Source of the DNA: Rostrohypoxylon terebratum
Taxonomy: Eukaryota; Ascomycota; Sordariomycetes; Xylariales; Hypoxylaceae
Assembly (NCBI GenBank): GCA_022497145.1
Contig: MU385888.1
Location: forward strand, 1 to 64,000
DNA: 64,000 bases
Direction of reading: 5' to 3'
Shown: piece after piece, positions 44,013 to 55,452 of the stretch
Numbering within the stretch: position 1 is the first letter of the stretch
Layout: each line of letters opens with the position of its first letter
Made by a program: the position numbers and the translations under genes
The notes under the pieces: model-generated
Told to the model about the DNA's origin: nothing
The model's database searches: none
The model's input: the letters and a program-made list of their open reading frames with translations, nothing else

Positions 44013-47000
44013 ATGGGAGGGCTAAATGGTCTTTCTTACAAGGATTCATCTCATGATGAAGACGGCATGGATAATGATTCAATCAGTAGGCGCACACGTC
44101 GCTCACGCAGCTTATTGAGTCAATCTCTGCCAAAGTCAAAGCAGTATCCCATCCAAGTCGTCCTAAGACCTCCGCCAAACCCAACTGACTACGAACGAAT
44201 CGAGCCTAGTCAGGTAGTCGAGAGAATCCTCGGCGAGATAGAGGTCGACGACGAATTATTCTACAGCATTGAGTATGACGATGGGTTTATAGAAGAGGTG
44301 GGTGATATTCCCGTTCACGCTCTTGCACAGACGTTGGTCTATGGTCACTCCCTGCCTTTATTTCAGGAGGTTGAGATAACCATGTATTGTCTACGCCCAC
44401 GCCCTCCCGAGTTATTTCACGCCTGGATCATGATGCCCCGGTGACCTAAGAGTCATATGTATATTCAGCAGTATCACATACACGTTGTACCGACGAGGCT
44501 CAATGCGCGTGTTGCTTTCCCTTTTCTTCATCCCTGCTGGGTTCTAGCCGCCCCGGCAAATTCCAACGCTCGTGAACTTTGAGCAATATAGGCGGGTGTT
44601 ACCTATTCAGCGCTCAGCACCCCGTGTGCCTTCTTCACAGATTCCTTTCTACCTTGGCGGGTCCAAAGGAGCTCAGACATGATCATGAAGATTGGAAGTG
44701 CAATATCTTTATGGATATTTCACATCCAAAATATCCTTGGACTTTCATCCACCTTATCCTTCCATGTCCAGAACAAATTTCACTCCATTCCCCATACACA
44801 CCCTACAATTCTCCTGCTTTCAACACCTAACTAGTACACTCCCATTCTTCTCTATGCAATACTGATCATAGGTTTTTCTTTTTCGTCCCATTCTCATACT
44901 CTTTCTGATTAACCGCCACCACCACATCAAAAATTTCCATCCAATCCCCATCATCAAACTTCGTACCTCCAGCGGCATACCTCTAGCCGTTTCTCTAAGA
45001 TACCCCGTGATATCATACCCTTATTGAAGCAGCTCGAACAAGATGGTATGTTTCTCACTATATAATTCGTATCTGGCCTTCATGTTATCTTGTTTGGGCG
45101 ATAATCTTAATTCTCACCTGTCTCGCAATTTTCATCTTGGGCGTGGGCACGCGCACTATTCGAAGCACACCATCAAATTACTATCATTCCAAACTCTCAT
45201 AAATCACATATCCCAAGCCAACCATCTCTTTTCTTATGCTAACTTTTTTTTCGGATAGGTTGCATTCGATGATGTGCTGCAGCTGCAGAATGGCCCCCGT
45301 GCCGCACAACAGTTCCAGCAGCAGAGATCCGGTGTGGACCCTACAGGTCCCATTAGATCTTCTAGTAAACGCCTACACTCCGATGATGAGTACTATGAAT
45401 CTTCAAGTACTGATCCTCGCCGTAAGAAAAGGCAAAAACCGCCGGCTCAGAGTGACAGTTCGGATAATCGACACTCATTGGTACACATGTTAGGACGAGC
45501 ATATGGTCTAGCATCAATCAATGCAGGCCAGACTAATCGTGCCGAAGATGATTGGGAAGATTACAATGAGGATATGTCACAGTCTAAGAATGGCCATTCT
45601 GGCTCTATTGGTATTCCCACCGGAAGAGTTACTAGGTCTAAGAACCCGACAACCCGAAGCCGCCAGATCCGAGATGATTCCGAAGATGAGTTGGCGCAGA
45701 ACGGACCCACCGCCAACCTTGACGACGACGATGGGGATGACGATTTTATCCCAATTGTTCGCTCCGATCTTGGCACTGCGGCTAGAAGATCACAAAAGAG
45801 ACGAAAGCCCAAAGCGTCGCGCCAGTCTATTACTAAGCGTCTAGACAGCGACTCAGAAATCGAATTTGAGACTCGGAAGTCTAAAAGATCAAACAGAGCC
45901 TCCAAGAGCATGCGAGATCCCGAGATCGATGACGATTATGAAGCAGTAGAAGACTATGCACCATCTGTACCTAAGATCGCTGCGATCAAAGAGACATTTC
46001 ATGAGATCTCGGAGGAATCTGGTCTCAGAGATGTCCATTCGCATACGTGCGAGACGTGTGGTACTGTCGCGAGCTCTGGAAAAGGACCACTTGTTCCTTG
46101 CCAGGGATGCTCCTACGCGTACCACAAGTCATGCATTGGCAACCGATCTCAACGTGACCATCGAGTTACCAAGATTGGCGCAGATCAATTCGTTTTACAG
46201 TGCAGATTCTGCATTCGGGCATCTCAGCGAGACAAGCGAGCCCCGAATTATTCAATATGCCAAACATGCAAGAATCCCGGCGTCTCGTGTGAGGAATTCT
46301 CAACGAAGAAAACACCGAAGCAAGAAGAAAAAGCAAGGCTTGACAACGGAGGAGAAGATCCAGTTACAATTGTTCGGCCCAATCTAGTCAACAACGCTAG
46401 CAACGTATTGTTCCGATGTTCGACTTGCAGGCGTGGCTATCACTTTGAGCATTTACCGCCGATAAATCCCGACCGTGTCGACAGCGAGGATATCCGATCC
46501 GACCGGATCCGCGTATACTCGCTAGAGGGTTGGAAATGCAAAGAGTGCTTAGGAGCCAAGCACAGAATCCACGCACTAGTTGCCTGGCGACCTGCCGACC
46601 AGAGCATCTACCAAGATGGACAAACAATCGATCAATTCGTCAGCGACGAGATCGAATATCTGGTAAAGTGGGAGGGGCGGTCGCATGCACACGACACGTG
46701 GATGCCCGGTGCTTGGATTTTCGGTGTGGCTGCGTCGGCCATGCGTACTGCGTTCCATAAACGCGAGGAGAATTATCTCCCCAAGATGACCACACAAGCT
46801 GCAGTCGAAGAAGAATGGCTTTTACCAGATGTCTTCCTCGGTGTGAAGTATAGACGTGGGTATACTTCCGACAATAAACAAAAAGATTACATAGGGATCT
46901 TAGACATAACTTCGGTATATGTAAAGTACCAGGGTCTTGGGTACGAGGAAGCTGTTTGGGACGAGCCGCCTCCTCATGACTCGGCACCTCGCTGGGCCGC

Positions 47001-50000
47001 GTTTTATACCGCTTACGAAGAATTTCTAAACGGGAAATATTTCCCTTCAACTAACGATCATACTATGAAACGACGCATCGAGCAGTATCGTCATCTCGAT
47101 TTCGAGACCGAATGCGAGCTTAAAAAGCAACCGCCAGGTCTTAAAGAGGGTTGTTCTCTAATGGCCTATCAGATGGAGGGTGTTAATTGGCTCCTATACA
47201 ATTTCCACCGGCAAGTAAATGTGGTTCTTGCAGATGAGATGGGTTTGGGCAAGACGATTCAAATCATCTCCTTCGTAACGTCGCTCGTCTTAGATCAACC
47301 AAAGTGTTGGCCATTCCTCATCGTCGTCCCGAATGCGACATGTCCCAATTGGCGCCGCGAACTCAAGAATTGGTCTCCCTCGCTCAGGGTCGTGGCATAC
47401 CACGGCGGCAGAATAGCCCAAGAATTGGCTTACAGATATGAACTTTTCCCCAACGGGGTGAAAGATGGGATGAAAGCACACGTCGTCATCATGTCCTTCG
47501 AGGCGGCTAGTACCATTAAGAATACGTTTCAGGGCGTCAATTGGGCAGGCTTGATCGTAGACGAAGGTCAAAGACTTAAAAACGAGGACACCCAACTTTA
47601 CAAGACCCTACAAGACCTGAACATCCCTTGCAGGATCTTGCTAACTGGTAAGTGATGATAATTAGTCGTCTACCTGACAGCGCAAATTCGCTAATGCTCA
47701 ATAGGCACGCCATTACAGAATAACAAGAGAGAGTTATTTAATCTCCTGCAGTTCATCAAGCCCAAATTTAACGCTGAGAAAATGGACGCGAAATATGGCG
47801 AATTAACCAAGGAGAATATTCCCGAGCTCCACGATGAAATCCGACCTCATTTCCTACGTCGCACCAAACTCCAGGTTTTAAAATTCTTGCCGCCGATGGC
47901 ACAGGTCATCGTCCCTGTGACTATGACAGTCTTACAAGAAAAGCTATCTAAGTCTATCATGGCTCGGAATCCCGAACTAATCAAGGCTATCGTTTCCCAA
48001 GGAAAAATGAAGGCAGCTGATCGCAAGAACCTGAGCAACATCATAGCAGATCTTCGTCAATGTCTTTGCCATCCGTTCTGTTTTAACCAGAACATTGAAG
48101 ACAAGGACGCTGTCAGTGAACAGATGCGGCGAAACCTAATCGAAGCTTCGCCAAAGTTTATGCTCTTGGAACTTATGCTTCCAAAGCTCAAAGAGCGAGG
48201 CCATCGCGTTCTAATATTTAGTCAATTTCTGCGTTGCCTTGATATCCTGGAAGACTTTCTGCGCGAACTAGGTCTTCAATATGGTCGAATCGACGGAAAA
48301 CTAAGTGCATTAAAGAAACAAAAGCAGATCGATGCGTTCAACGCTCCGGATTCACCAATGTTCGCCATGCTCCTGTCGACCCGTGCTGGCGGTGTCGGAA
48401 TCAATCTTGCCACCGCGGATACCGTCATAATATATGATCCGGATTGGAATCCGCATCAAGATATCCAAGCTATCTCGCGTGCCCACCGAATTGGACAGAA
48501 AGAGAAAGTGTTGTGTTTCCAATTAACCACAAAAAACACCATAGAGGAGAACATCATGCAGGCAGGTCGAAAGAAGATGGCACTCGATCACGCTCTCATT
48601 GAGAGTCTAGATGCCGAAGATGATGGCAACCGTGATTTAGAGTCGATCTTGAAACAAGGTGCCGAGTCTTTATTTAGCGATAAGGACAAGGTCAAAATCA
48701 CATACGATTCCGCTTCGGTTGACAGATTACTTGATAGAAGCCATATGGAGAGTACAAATGCTGACGACGGGTCTGCTGAGACTCAATTCTCAGTTGCACG
48801 CGTTTGGGCTAACGATACAGGATCATTAACTGACAATTTTGATGCCGGTGAAAGCAACCCAACGGCGGCCGATTCGAGTGTTTGGGAGAACATCCTCAAG
48901 CTGCGAGAAGAGGAACATGAGAGAGAGCTTGCCGCCAACCAAGAAGTGTACGGTCGCGGTGCTAGACGGCGTACAAAGGTGAGAATATGTATAACCCGAT
49001 TGTTTCCCGGCTAGCAACTAACGGATCTCAGGGCGTCGACTATAACAACGGTCAAGTAGGTTTCATGGAAGGCGTTGGCGGCGTTTACGATTGTAACGAT
49101 ATTGTAATTCTAACAAAGAAACAGATGCAAGGGCCAGATAGTGCCGGCTCTAACGTCGATGACGATGACCTATACAGCGACGCCGGTGTGGAACCTGATA
49201 ACGACGACGACGATGACGAGGCTTACGGAGAAGAACAACGGGTATCATCGAAGGGCAAAAGGTCCAAAGGTAAACGCCCAGCATCCGTACTATCCACAAC
49301 TTCACAGAAACAACCTCCAAAGAAAACAAGTCCAAAGAAAACGTCTGCAACCAAGCGCGTAAGAACCACAAGAGTTAACAGTGCCAGTCCCGGGCCAAGC
49401 ACCAGTACCCGCCACGACCATTCCCGTCGCCGCAGCAGCACACAACGAAGCCTTAGCAATGGCCAAGCAGCTAGCGCTACTCGCATCCGGATCGTTGCCG
49501 GTGGATCGCAACATGAATCAGGCGATAGACCCGAGGCCGCGAGCCAGGGCGATGCCAATGAAAGCACTGCCGTTCAATCAGACGATATTGCAGACGCAGA
49601 TACCACCGCCGCAGATGCCGCCACCGCAGATGCAACCGCCGAAGATGCAACCGCCACAGAGGCACCAGCCACATGCCTCGTTACCCTTCAATATAAACGT
49701 TCATCCTAACGGTGTAGTCCCGGTACCCGGCCGAATATTACCGCCTTCCACTAACACTACCCCCCCAATACCCCCATCAAAGGTATTGAAATCATCTCAG
49801 ACTAGCACTCAATCAGCTAGGAATCAACCTCCTACTCTGCCCTCGAACGATACGGCCATTATTCGAACTTTCCCGGCCGACGAAAGTGGGATTTGCTTAA
49901 TTTGCAAGAGGAGACACATATCTAACGAAAGTTGCGTGAATTTCCACTCCCAGATCTCGCTCAGGCTCGCAATCGATTCTCTCAGAGACCACGCAGACCA

Positions 50001-50055
50001 TCGCGCTTACCGAGATATGTGTATTAGTCAACTAAGACAACTGACTGGATCATGA
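44013..50055 (+). CDS. SNF2 chromatin remodeler, CHD3/Mit1-like (SHREC-type)
   Basis: Proposed exons are 44013-44297, 45259-47647, 47705-48978 and 49032-50055; the last contains one further uncertain intron. Total is about 1620-1640 aa. Exon 1 ends ...YSIEYDDGFIEE and exon 2 continues VAFDDVLQLQNGPRAAQQF, reading as one N-terminal chromo-like unit across a 961-bp GTGGGT...TAG intron. Then come a disordered acidic/basic stretch; PHD/FYVE-like zinc clusters (HTCETCG...CQGCSYAYHKSC near 357-392, CSTCRRGYHFEHLPP and WKCKEC near 500-530); a chromodomain-like EIEYLVKWEGRSHAHDTWMPG (about 555-590); and the ATPase with DEMGLGKT (about 755-762) and DEGQ in place of DEAH. The helicase C lobe includes VLIFSQFLRCLDILEDF and SRAHRIGQ. 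The end has CLICKRRHISNESCVNF, a second small zinc motif. The order matches Mit1 of the fission-yeast SHREC silencing complex. Nuclear; nucleosome spacing in heterochromatin is inferred. Confidence 0.88.
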
Positions 50056-50946
50056 AGTTTCTGATGCCGAAGAAGCTCAATGGCAAACCGAGGTCTATTG
50101 AACACGCAGTCTTCGCGTATTGCATTTCCATCGGATTGCCTGTAGATAGATCAGATCATGCAGTGCTTGCTTTAGGATTGCCTGAGGAAAGTACCTTGCT
50201 ATTGTTGCTATTGGCTACACGCCTTTCTTGCCTTAGCACGATACAGACAGACAGGTAGTCGATGAATTCACATGAAATTAACAAAAAATAAATAAAAATA
50301 ATTGCCCTCATATTTGATTTACAACTGACTACCTAGGTAGGTATGTAAGACATTTCCAAGGTTTTTATCTGTCGCCCAACATCTAGTAGCATACAGGCCG
50401 TTTGTCACGTGGGAAACACAAGACATTGCTGCAGGTAACCGAAGAATGCATCTAACCCTATTTGAGGTTTCTCAGCAAACGGTTGTGATAGTGCTGTGTG
50501 TACCTATGTGTGCGTAGGGCGTGCGTAGGTGCGGTGTGCAATGCTAGCTTGCCCAACTGGAAGAAATGCCTAGCAGCCCTGGAGCCTTAGCTCGCTGCTT
50601 AAAAGAGTGTGCTCCTTTCTCTTCCTGGTGATCCCATCCGTGCCTTTTCTAATGATCGCTTAGTCGGTGGTATCGCCAGGGGCCATATTAATCTAAACAG
50701 CCTTCCCGTCTTAAATCCCGTCTTGGTATTACTCTCCCGAAGTCGCTGACCCGGTTCACATGCCGGTATAAATAAAACGGCTCGTAGCCCCCTTTCCCTT
50801 CCGAATTCTGATCTGCCCCGTTTGCTGTTAGGCTACCTTCCTTTGATACTCCTCTCATCACCTAACCTTGGAAGTTTATGCGGTAGTACTTCCTTTATCG
50901 AAACTACCAGCTGCTTTTTTTGCCATCTTATTCCTTTACCTTCAAA
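50056..50946. other. intergenic region / promoter of the CCCH gene
   Basis: 0.9 kb that holds the remodeler 3' UTR and the promoter and long 5' UTR of the CCCH protein gene. An ACCTAGGTAGGTA motif starts at 50331. A 68-codon frame overlapping the remodeler stop codon (ATGA, 50052-50258) has no recognisable features. Confidence 0.55.
50767..50774 (+). promoter_or_regulatory. TATA box candidate of the CCCH zinc-finger gene
   Basis: A consensus TATAAATA sits 173 bp upstream of the start codon at 50947 and is followed by pyrimidine-rich sequence typical of fungal transcription start regions. Confidence 0.6.
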
Positions 50947-53679
50947 ATGGAATCTGAAAACTTAACTTCTTCTTCCTCTCCCTCTTCTACTTCACCCACT
51001 TCCCACCACTCACCTACTACTTCCGCAGCAGCACCCGCAGCAAAGTCTCTCTCTGACTTGTCTTACACTACTACCGGTGCCTCTCCTTCACTTTCTTCCT
51101 CCCGCAACACATCACCTCATTCTATCACTATCACTCATTCTTCCTCTCCATCGCAGCAATCAGCACTGGTAGATATTACATCAACGGTCGATCTGCATAG
51201 CAATCCTAACTTGTCTTCGGTTCCCAAGCAAGACTTTAAAATGGATCGCAATCCTTTCCAATCCATCAACGAACGCCGCAACAAGCTCTCCGCGGATCAC
51301 ACCAACGCCAACGGCGGCACCCAGCAGCAGCAGCCCTCTCCCTCGCAGGCACACTTCCCGTCCCAAGCTCTGCGACCTAACATGCAGCAGCTCGTCACTC
51401 CCTCGCGAGGCCTCGCCTCTTCTAACTGGCGTTCGCAGGGCACCGGCGCCGCCGCCGACGAACAGTCCTACGGCACGACGTCCTCTCGCGGCAGCAGCGG
51501 AGAGTACTCAGCTTCGTTCGAAGCCGCCATCGCCAACAACATGGCCGCCCCCCTCCCCCACCCCAGCAGCATCCTGCGTCAGGTATCGCAGCCCCAAGCC
51601 TCCCCCACCTACGTCAGCCCCCGCGCCGACCACTACCCCCCCTCGCAGCTGGACTTCCTCTCCGGCATCGCCACCACCCCCACCCACAATAACAACAACA
51701 ATAACGGCATCAACGCCAACGCCGCTTCCGCGCTAGGCGGAATGAACGCGGCAGGTGAGGGATCGCCTTCGGGATTGCACTTTCCGAACATGGGTATGGA
51801 TGGCATCTACGCGTACTGCTTCGACCGCGGCAACGGCCAGTACACTCGTCTCGTTCCCGTGGACATGCTACCCGCTCTGAAGGACATCCCCGCCTTGCAG
51901 CAGGGCTGCGCGGGCATGATGGTGCTGCCGCTTCCCCGCGGAGTGCCGCAGGGCGGTCGTTCGAGCAACACCGAGTTGATCGCGCTTAAGGTACGTTTAC
52001 TACTTTTCCTAGGTACTTTTCTACTTTGCTTTTTCTTTTCTTTTTGACATGACGGGCACATGATGGGGATATGATCTACGAGTACTACGATGAGTCATGT
52101 CACACATGGATATGATGGCGATGTCGTGCCGTACGGTTGGCTTACGAGCATCCGCAGAGCCCGCCAAACACCCCGAACACGTCCAAGGACACTATTCAGG
52201 TAAGTACCGAATACTTTTCAAGTACCTCCCGAAGTACCTTCCGGGGTACCTTCCCCGGGAAAACGCTAGTGTACCTTCTTTCTGATGTCAAAATTCCCTC
52301 GTGGTTTCCCGTTTGACGTCGGCAATTTCGGGGCAGTCGCGATACTGGGAAGGTACAAACGCGGTTTCCACATCGGGCTTTGGTCATCTGATTTGTCGGG
52401 CTTTCCTTTGTTCTCGTTCCCACTTTCCATTTTTGCTGTCCCGCACCATTTTGATTTTGCCGACGCTAGCCCTAATACCAGACGTCATATGTTACACGCT
52501 AAACACGTGTATATCTCGTATCACATGCACTCATGAGCATGAGTTAGATCATGGCTATCAGCCCAAGCTAACATGAACTCTTCTCTTAGTCCCGTATCGA
52601 CACTATCGTCGCATCGACACCCCCCACCCCGCCTCACCACCAGCACACCCTCTCGGGAGGCCTCGGCGGGGTATCCACGGCCCTCGTGACCACCAGCGGC
52701 GGTGCCGGCGGCTCAGGTACCCACGGGACCTCATACACGGTCTCGCACCCGTTCGACAGCAACAACAACAACGGCCACCACAATAACAACAACAGTAACA
52801 ACGGCGGCCACGGACGCAATGGCCCAGGAGGTCAGGGAGCTCACTCGGGCCACGGCGCAGGCGGGCAGCAGCCGCAGCGCCGGCCGAAGGTGTACTGCGA
52901 CAAGTGGGTGCACGAGGGCGTGTGCGCGTTCACGCAGCAGGGCTGCAAGTACAAGCACGAGATGCCGTTCGACAAGGTGACGCAGCACGCGCTCGGCCTG
53001 TTCCACGGCTTCCCCGCCTGGTGGAAGAAGCACCAGGCCGACCTGTCGCGCCAGCGCGAGGGCCCCGCCGTCGTCCCCAGCATGGGCGCCATCGGCCCCG
53101 GCGGCACGGGCCTAGGCATCACGGGCGGGATGAACGGTTCTGGAGACGGCGGTGCGCAGGATTTGGGCGCTTTGGGCTCTGGTCGCTACATGGGACGTGG
53201 TGGCGCTCCGGGAGCTGGTTCCGGTGCGGTTATGGGATTCATTGAGGGTAAGGGCGATGGTGCTGGTATGTCTTCCAGCCCGACTACGCCTGGCTTGCCT
53301 TCTTGGCGACGTGGTGGCGAGCAGCATTCGGCTGAGCAGAAGACGTTGGGAACTGGTCGTGGTATGGCCCGAGGTGCGACCTCTGGTATGCGAAACCCCA
53401 TGGGTAAGTTGCAACTCCGCTTATTATTCCTCTTGTCTCTCTTCAGGGAGAAGGCCAACGTTGGCGATAACATATAATTAACTTGTCTTCGCAGTGTCGT
53501 ACGGTTCTCCCTTCGGACCCATCGCACCTCCTGCTCGCACCTTCGGCACAGGTCCTTCGGCTAACGCCAACCCCTACTCGTCTCTCGAGTCTCTTGAGGA
53601 GACCAAGGTCGCCGCTAACAGCGGTGAAGAGGAACCCGCAGCCGAGACTTCACGCTCTAGCGGAGCGCGTTTGAACTAA
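50947..53679 (+). CDS. CCCH-type zinc finger protein, probable RNA-binding regulator
   Basis: Proposed join is 50947-51990, 52158-52199, 52590-53403, 53495-53679 (694 aa). The 42-nt exon 2 (SPPNTPNTSKDTIQ) has a CAG acceptor and CAG|GTAAGT donor, is in phase, and bridges LIALK to SRIDTIVASTPPTPPHQH. The first 270 residues are Ser/Thr/Pro/Asn-rich and disordered. A conserved block GIYAYCFDRGNGQYTRLVPVDMLPALKDIP follows, with PALQQGCAGMMVLPLPRG next. The single zinc finger CDKWVHEGVCAFTQQGCKYKH (about 465-485) is C-x8-C-x6-C-x3-H, one residue longer in the second spacer than the common form, followed by EMPFDKVTQHALGLFHGFPAWWKKH. The tail is Gly/Met/Ser-rich. CCCH fingers usually bind mRNA; a post-transcriptional role is likely but no partner is visible. 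Introns of 167 and 390 bp flank the microexon. Confidence 0.9.
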
Positions 53680-54872
53680 GGACTATACAACTAGAACATC
53701 GGTCTAGTCGAATACCCTTATACAAACTAAAGTATCTCCGGTTCGGAGGGAAATAGGAGGAGCATCCATCCACACAGCATACGTTAGCGCTGCGGCGCAA
53801 TCTCGCACATCTCCTTCGGATGCCGTATCTTTATTTGCACTTACCAAAAGCACATTTGCATCATATTTTACCCATTGCTTCGAACATTTATCTGTGTGCG
53901 TTCACGGATTTGCATTTCCGCTTCTCGGATCGCAACGGAGAGCACAAACAAAAGAAGGCAAAATCGGCATTTCCTATGTTCATCGCACGCACGCACGACA
54001 CGATAACGAGCTAGACTGAAAAGTATCTACGCGGGCGGCCCCAGTCGTCGTCCCGCAGATGCGAGGTTCTCGCGAACCGATGATTCACGATTGCATCCAA
54101 ACGTTCCATCTCTCTTCTGGCCTTCTTATCCTCGGAGTTTAGGGGGGGAGGGGGACCAAGGGAAAAGTTATTCGTTCGAGTCGATTCGAGACGGAGGAGG
54201 GAAAGGAAGGAGGAGGAGTAGAAAAAATCGGGTGAAATGGACAAAAAATGGGGAGGGACACTTGCAGGTGTATAAATAGCTTACACAGACTGGCACAGAC
54301 GCATACATACTAGGGCATTCGCATCCATTTAGTAATGGACTAAATATTACATTGACTTTCGGTTATTAAATGACGGTCGCGAGGAATCGGTTGCGTAGAG
54401 TTCGTAGAGTTGCGTAGATATGCGCTTCGCTCGTAGTCGTAGTAGTCAATTGAGATGAAGATGTCTGCATTAGAACTGGGAACATGTGGGAGATCCGTTC
54501 TGCAGATTCTATTCCGTTTACCTCGTGTGGGCGGCAATTTAGAATCCGATCTTGACCGATCTACGGACATCGTATTTCTATGATGATCTTGTGATTTTCA
54601 ATGTTCGAGATGACGACACACATATTGAGCAGTCCAATCAGTACTCGTATATTCTCAAACCGCGCATGGCTAATACAAATACGGGGCTTGGCTATCCCAA
54701 GTCCATATCTACCAATAACAAGCGTCACACGTTACCTTCAACTCCGAAGAGTGGGTTCCTGACTAAAATTGGACTAGGTAGTGATTACCAGTACTTCATA
54801 CTTAAGTGGATTTACGAGACCAACTTTCAATTCGTCACTCCTATCTAGTACGGACAGCCAGCAAATGAATAA
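53680..54872. other. intergenic region CCCH gene - tRNA-Thr
   Basis: 1.2 kb containing the CCCH 3' UTR and sequence upstream of the tRNA. Purine-rich tracts lie near 54140-54240. Short frames (up to 98 codons, the longest starting with TTG) lack features. No gene is supported. Confidence 0.55.
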
Positions 54873-54962
54873 GCCCGTCTAGCTCACCGGTAGAGCGCCT
54901 CACTAGTAAGGCATATTCCAGTTGCAATGAGGAGGCAACAGGTTCGACTCCTGTGATGGGCA
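54873..54962 (+). tRNA. tRNA-Thr (anticodon AGT) with an 18-nt intron
   Basis: A full cloverleaf can be drawn. The acceptor arm GCCCGTC pairs with GATGGGC, with one G-T pair and discriminator A at 54962. The D-arm GCTC...GAGC has a GGTA loop. The anticodon stem CCTCA/TGAGG has loop CTAGTA-A and anticodon AGT at 54905-54907. The T-arm is ACAGG TTCGACT CCTGT. An 18-nt intron (54909-54926) sits one base 3' of the anticodon, the canonical position removed by the tRNA splicing endonuclease. The mature length is 72 nt before CCA addition. Internal A and B boxes (TAGCTCACCGG, GGTTCGACTCC) are intact. A Pol III terminator follows. Confidence 0.95.
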
Positions 54963-54964
54963 AA

Positions 54965-54970
54965 TTTTTT
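54965..54970 (+). terminator. Pol III terminator of tRNA-Thr
   Basis: Six consecutive T residues begin 3 bp after the tRNA 3' end, the standard RNA polymerase III stop signal. Confidence 0.85.
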
Positions 54971-55166
54971 GGCTATTTGTTTAATTCTTTATCTTCCGTG
55001 CGCTTGATTTTCAGGTTTCTTATTATATATTTTTTTCATAATTATTTCAGTTTTGAGTTTTATTTCATAGCTACGGCCCGGGTCAACAATACTGCAATAC
55101 GTACGTACTACATACATTAAATGTGCAAGAATAATCGTTAAAAGCATTACTGGTGCTATACCTATA

Positions 55167-55452
55167 CATTAACTCTCGATAGCATCCCTATTGACTAGCA
55201 AAACGGGCAAGACTAGCAAAATACTTGAAAATACCTATGTAGGTTTTACATATAAAATAGAAGTAAGTATATTGGCATAAATGCATAGTTTTTCAAGTAC
55301 AATAGCCCTTGTTTTAAGAATATATATAACAATAAGCTATATCTTAAAGGGTTTAGGGTATTCTTCGGCTCATTCGCTAGTCTTGCCCGTTTCGCTAATC
55401 AATGCGCAGCAACCCCCTTCCCCCCCTTGGGGGATGCTATCGAGAGTTAATG
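55167..55452. mobile_element. MITE (Tc1/mariner-type, TA target site), 286 bp
   Basis: Perfect 22-bp terminal inverted repeats occur at 55167-55188 (CATTAACTCTCGATAGC...) and 55431-55452 (its reverse complement, ending ...GAGAGTTAATG). A TA dinucleotide flanks each side (55165-55166 and 55453-55454), the target-site duplication of Tc1/mariner elements. A second, subterminal inverted repeat is also present: AAACGGGCAAGACTAGC near 55198 and its near-exact complement GCTAGTCTTGCCCGTTT near 55376-55392. The interior is AT-rich and non-coding, so the element is non-autonomous. It lies between tRNA-Thr and the NLR-like gene, ending 240 bp before that gene's start codon. TIR identity suggests a fairly recent insertion. 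Confidence 0.92.

Noticed and set aside
50052..50258. 68-codon frame overlapping the remodeler stop (ATGA)
   Set aside because: Overlapping stop/start coupling is not a fungal gene arrangement and the product has no recognisable features; probably 3' UTR.
54552..54848. 98-codon frame upstream of tRNA-Thr
   Set aside because: Starts with TTG and encodes a featureless product; no splice sites or promoter evidence.
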